From JAYVJH01 sp043777595 (GTDB taxonomy: Bacteria > Bacteroidota > Bacteroidia > Cytophagales > Spirosomataceae): a stretch of DNA of 7,921 nucleotides. The stretch lies in contig JAYWHT010000104.1 of assembly GCA_043777595.1 (NCBI GenBank), positions 1 through 7,921 of the forward strand, in the 5' to 3' direction. The notes beneath the pieces are model-generated. The model ran no database searches. It was not told the DNA's origin and saw only the letters and a list, made by a program, of their open reading frames with translations. This document shows, piece by piece, positions 5,624-7,921 of this stretch; position 1 is the stretch's first letter, and the number at the start of each line of letters is the position of its first letter. The position numbers were made by a program, and so were the translations under genes.

Positions 5624-5734
5624 GATATTTGTGGGTTATGGGGTATTATATATTTTTGAACATCACAAAAGGTTGTGGCAAGAGTCGCATTGTTACAAAT
5701 ACTGCATCAAGCCCAGTTCATTTGTTATTGGCCT

Positions 5735-5742
5735 CAAACCTA
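5735..5742 (-). promoter_or_regulatory. Candidate -7 box for the LytTR gene
   Basis: On the minus strand this reads TAGGTTTG, an exact match to the Bacteroidota -7 consensus TAnnTTTG. The -33 TTTG box at the expected spacing is not clear; an ATTG lies about 25 bp upstream. It would give a 5' leader of roughly 105 nt. Such short motifs also arise by chance. Confidence 0.3.
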
Positions 5743-5770
5743 TCGCTTATCTAAATACCACGCCACTCAA

Positions 5771-5943
5771 TACCCGCCAGTAGCAGATTTTAGTAGGTGA
5801 GTAGCAGGTTTTGGTAGGGGAGTGATTTAACGGTAAGAGATTTTATGTACGAATTGGTATTTTTGGTAATTGAGCTTTACCTACTTATACCTGTTGCTCA
5901 CCTACTATTTCGGGCTGGTGGCGGGTAAGTAGTTGGGTAGCAG
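5771..5943. promoter_or_regulatory. Phased direct repeats within a long dyad, probable LytTR operator
   Basis: Two adjacent 21-bp repeats, 5780-5800 and 5801-5821, match at 18 of 21 positions and each begin GTAGCAG; GTAGCAG recurs at 5937-5943. A 21-bp period is two helical turns, as in known LytTR sites, which are paired direct repeats. The region is also an imperfect inverted repeat: 5771-5809 pairs with 5889-5927, the best cores being TACCCGCCA / TGGCGGGTA and TAGTAGGTGAG / CTCACCTACTA, with about 80 bp between arms. It lies between the genes for a LytTR protein and a LytS-type kinase, so control of one or both is likely. Confidence 0.6.
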
Positions 5944-6019
5944 TGTTTTTTTGTATAATATTGGGGTAGATAAAGTATTCCTTTGTTTGACAGAAAATTA
6001 GAGAAAAAAATATGCACCA

Positions 6020-7921
6020 ATGAAAAAAACCGTTACCATTTATCTACTTCATCGGCTGTTCGTTTTCTTAATGATAGTGTTCGTGCATATAATTTGTACA
6101 AGTGCAAAAGCCCAGGTTAGTCCCCGAAAAATGAACGTGGACAAGCGTTATAGCCCAGTATATGTAGATTCTATTATTGGCGAGCATCAAAACTACCTTA
6201 GTAAACTTGAAGCCCACCCCAAGTCTATTACCAGAGACACCCTTCGGCTCAAGACAATGGTCTATCTGTCATATTTGTATCTATATACCACAACCAAGCA
6301 GCGGCGTGATAGCTCGTTGTTGTGGTCGCAGAGGGTTGTTAAGAAAGCCAAAGAGATTGGCAATGGTTTTTACTTGATTGAGGGCATGACCAAAGAAGCA
6401 GAATACACCGATCGATTTAGTGCCGACTACCAGCGGGCTGTTCAGATATTGAACAAAACACTCGATATACCAAAAATCACAGAGACGCAACGTTTTTTTG
6501 CCAAGCGAATGATAGGCTCCATTTATGCAAAAACCGACAGCCCCAATGCCACGGCTTATACCGAAAAACTCATCAACGAAATCAGACAATCGTCCATATC
6601 CGAACATACCAAAGCACAAAATTTGTACAATTTGTATATAGCCATTGCAGAGACCAATCAACGAAAAAACAATTATGGAGTTAGTCTGAAAGCCTATTTA
6701 ATGGCAGCCGAAGAGGTAAAAAAATTTAATAAAGGCATAGGACTTGCCTATTTATATGCCTCAATAGCAGAGTCTTACGTTGAGCTCGGGCAATATCAAA
6801 AAGCTACCACTTATACCGAAGAGGCACAATATTTGTTTGATAAACTTAAAATACCTTATGGCGAAACTATCAATTTTACGTATGCCAAAATATACCTAAA
6901 AAACCTCGAATACGAGAAAGCGGCCAGCAAAGGGGAAATGATTTTGCAAAATATTACGCAACGAAAATTTAAAAAATATTCGACAATCACCCAAAACGTA
7001 CATAAATTATTGTACGATTCTTACAAAGGTTTGGGCGATAACGAAAAAGCATTGCCACATTTAGAAACTTATATGTCAGTCAAAGATTCGTTGGAATATG
7101 CCAAAAAAGTAAAAGAAATAGGCGAACTAATTACAAAGTATGATTTTGAGCGAGTGCAAATAGAAGGGCAAAAACTATTATTAGAAAAAAACAATCAAAT
7201 AAAAGACCTCCAACTCAAAGAGTACAAAAGTATGTCTGAGAGTCAGGATTTTAAATCGTTTTTGTTACAAGAAAAACTCGACAAAGAACAAGCAATCAAT
7301 ACCAGTAGAGCCAAGACATTAGAAAATTTAAAACAAAAACAAATCTATAACAATAACTTAGAACAACTTAAAATTGGACAGCTAAACGAACAACTTAAAC
7401 TACAAAAACAAGCCAAAAGCCTTTGGTACAGTCTGACGGTACTGTCTTTATTGTTGTTTGTGGTTGGGGTTCTTGTGTTTGTTAATCAATATCGCCAAAA
7501 ACTACAATTTAAACAACAAGGGGCTGAATACAACCAAAAAATAGCCCAAACCGAAATCACAGCACTACGGGCGCAGATGAACCCACATTTTATTTTTAAT
7601 TGTCTAAACTCAATTCAACTTTTTACCGCTCAAAATAACATCGACAAAGCATCGAATTATCTTTCTAAGTTTTCGAGGCTCATACGGTTGGTTTTAGAAA
7701 ACTCTCGTTCTGAAAAAGTTACACTCGAAAACGAACTCGAAAGTCTGCGACTGTACATAGAACTGGAAGCGATGCGATTTAGAGATAAATTTAGTTATAC
7801 CATCAGCGTTGCGCCAAGTATAGATCAGGGCTATGTTCAGATTCCGCCACTGTTGCTTCAGCCTTTTGTCGAAAACGCCATCTGGCACGGCCTCATGCAC
7901 AAAGAAGAAGGCGGAAAGGTA
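6020..7921 (+). CDS. LytS-type sensor histidine kinase with TPR sensor region (3' end outside window)
   Basis: Open for 634 codons to the window end. Signal peptide 1-31 ending AKA before Gln32. Residues about 45-355 are helical with TPR-like repeats (LAYLYASIAESYVELGQYQKA, GLGDNEKALPHLETYM). A long Lys/Glu/Gln-rich coiled coil spans about 359-466, and one transmembrane helix about 469-490. A His_kinase domain (PF06580 type) follows: ALRAQMNPHFIFNCLNSIQ with phospho-acceptor His523. The ATPase starts with LLQPFVENAIWHGL, N-box Asn619; the G-box is beyond the end. Predicted layout: periplasmic TPR sensor, one helix, cytoplasmic kinase. ATG 6020 is chosen because ATG 6012 meets a stop after three codons. 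Kinases of this type usually act with a receiver-LytTR regulator, which may lie downstream outside the window. Confidence 0.93.
   Translation, partial: MKKTVTIYLLHRLFVFLMIVFVHIICTSAKAQVSPRKMNVDKRYSPVYVDSIIGEHQNYLSKLEAHPKSITRDTLRLKTMVYLSYLYLYTTTKQRRDSSLLWSQRVVKKAKEIGNGFYLIEGMTKEAEYTDRFSADYQRAVQILNKTLDIPKITETQRFFAKRMIGSIYAKTDSPNATAYTEKLINEIRQSSISEHTKAQNLYNLYIAIAETNQRKNNYGVSLKAYLMAAEEVKKFNKGIGLAYLYASIAESYVELGQYQKATTYTEEAQYLFDKLKIPYGETINFTYAKIYLKNLEYEKAASKGEMILQNITQRKFKKYSTITQNVHKLLYDSYKGLGDNEKALPHLETYMSVKDSLEYAKKVKEIGELITKYDFERVQIEGQKLLLEKNNQIKDLQLKEYKSMSESQDFKSFLLQEKLDKEQAINTSRAKTLENLKQKQIYNNNLEQLKIGQLNEQLKLQKQAKSLWYSLTVLSLLLFVVGVLVFVNQYRQKLQFKQQGAEYNQKIAQTEITALRAQMNPHFIFNCLNSIQLFTAQNNIDKASNYLSKFSRLIRLVLENSRSEKVTLENELESLRLYIELEAMRFRDKFSYTISVAPSIDQGYVQIPPLLLQPFVENAIWHGLMHKEEGGKV

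Larger units (their letters stand above)
5624..6019. other. Divergent intergenic region between LytTR gene and kinase gene
   Basis: 396 bp without a gene. It contains the direct repeats and dyad annotated separately and a candidate minus-strand promoter box. On the plus side, TTTG at 5951-5954 is followed by A/T-rich sequence and CCTTTGTTTG near 5980, a weak Bacteroidota-type promoter for the kinase. No RNA gene was recognised. Confidence 0.7.

Noticed and set aside
6281..6661. Minus-strand open frame opposite the kinase
   Set aside because: Antisense to a continuous kinase reading frame with recognisable signal peptide and TPR region.

Overview
The window looks like a chromosomal accessory region of a Bacteroidota bacterium, most likely of the Cytophagales/Flavobacteriia type. 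The reasons are three: lipoproteins with DUF5018-like repeats, a stand-alone LytTR regulator divergent from a TPR/coiled-coil LytS-type histidine kinase, and gene starts without Shine-Dalgarno sequences. The genus cannot be fixed from the sequence alone.

Left part (1-1690): a toxin-antitoxin and repeat zone. A MntA-like minimal nucleotidyltransferase (123-466, +) carries a one-base frameshift exactly inside its GSx10DxD active-site motif, and its 3' end runs straight into a repeat element. A complex array of short hairpins follows (about 408-805). Embedded in it are two copies of a 20-codon coding-like tail. Next come an orphan copy of a 65-bp leader sequence (812-876), an apparently intact YefM-like antitoxin / YoeB toxin pair (896-1153 and 1116-1376, overlapping by 38 bp), and a second hairpin array (1404-1629) that includes a 91-bp tandem duplication. 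The toxin-antitoxin pair is therefore bracketed by related hairpin elements.

Middle part (1690-5623): four genes on the minus strand, read from right to left. They are a stand-alone LytTR DNA-binding protein (5297-5623), a proline-rich DUF3575-like outer-membrane beta-barrel protein (4481-5200), a lipoprotein with a four-cysteine C-terminal domain (3598-4437), and a large lipoprotein with two DUF5018-like domains and a parallel beta-helix (1690-3426). The last two are separated by a leader that holds a large inverted repeat and the second copy of the 65-bp repeat. The set reads as a cell-surface module under a local regulator.

Right part (5624-7921): a 396-bp divergent intergenic region contains two 21-bp direct repeats in tandem (the helical phasing expected of a LytTR operator) inside a long imperfect dyad. 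It is followed by a TPR/coiled-coil/transmembrane sensor histidine kinase on the plus strand, cut off by the window end just after its N-box.

The most unusual material is the hairpin family. At least nine short stem-loops share a 9-10 bp stem and a 4-nt loop, and several base changes between copies preserve pairing only in minus-strand RNA. No complete new defence or metabolic system could be demonstrated.
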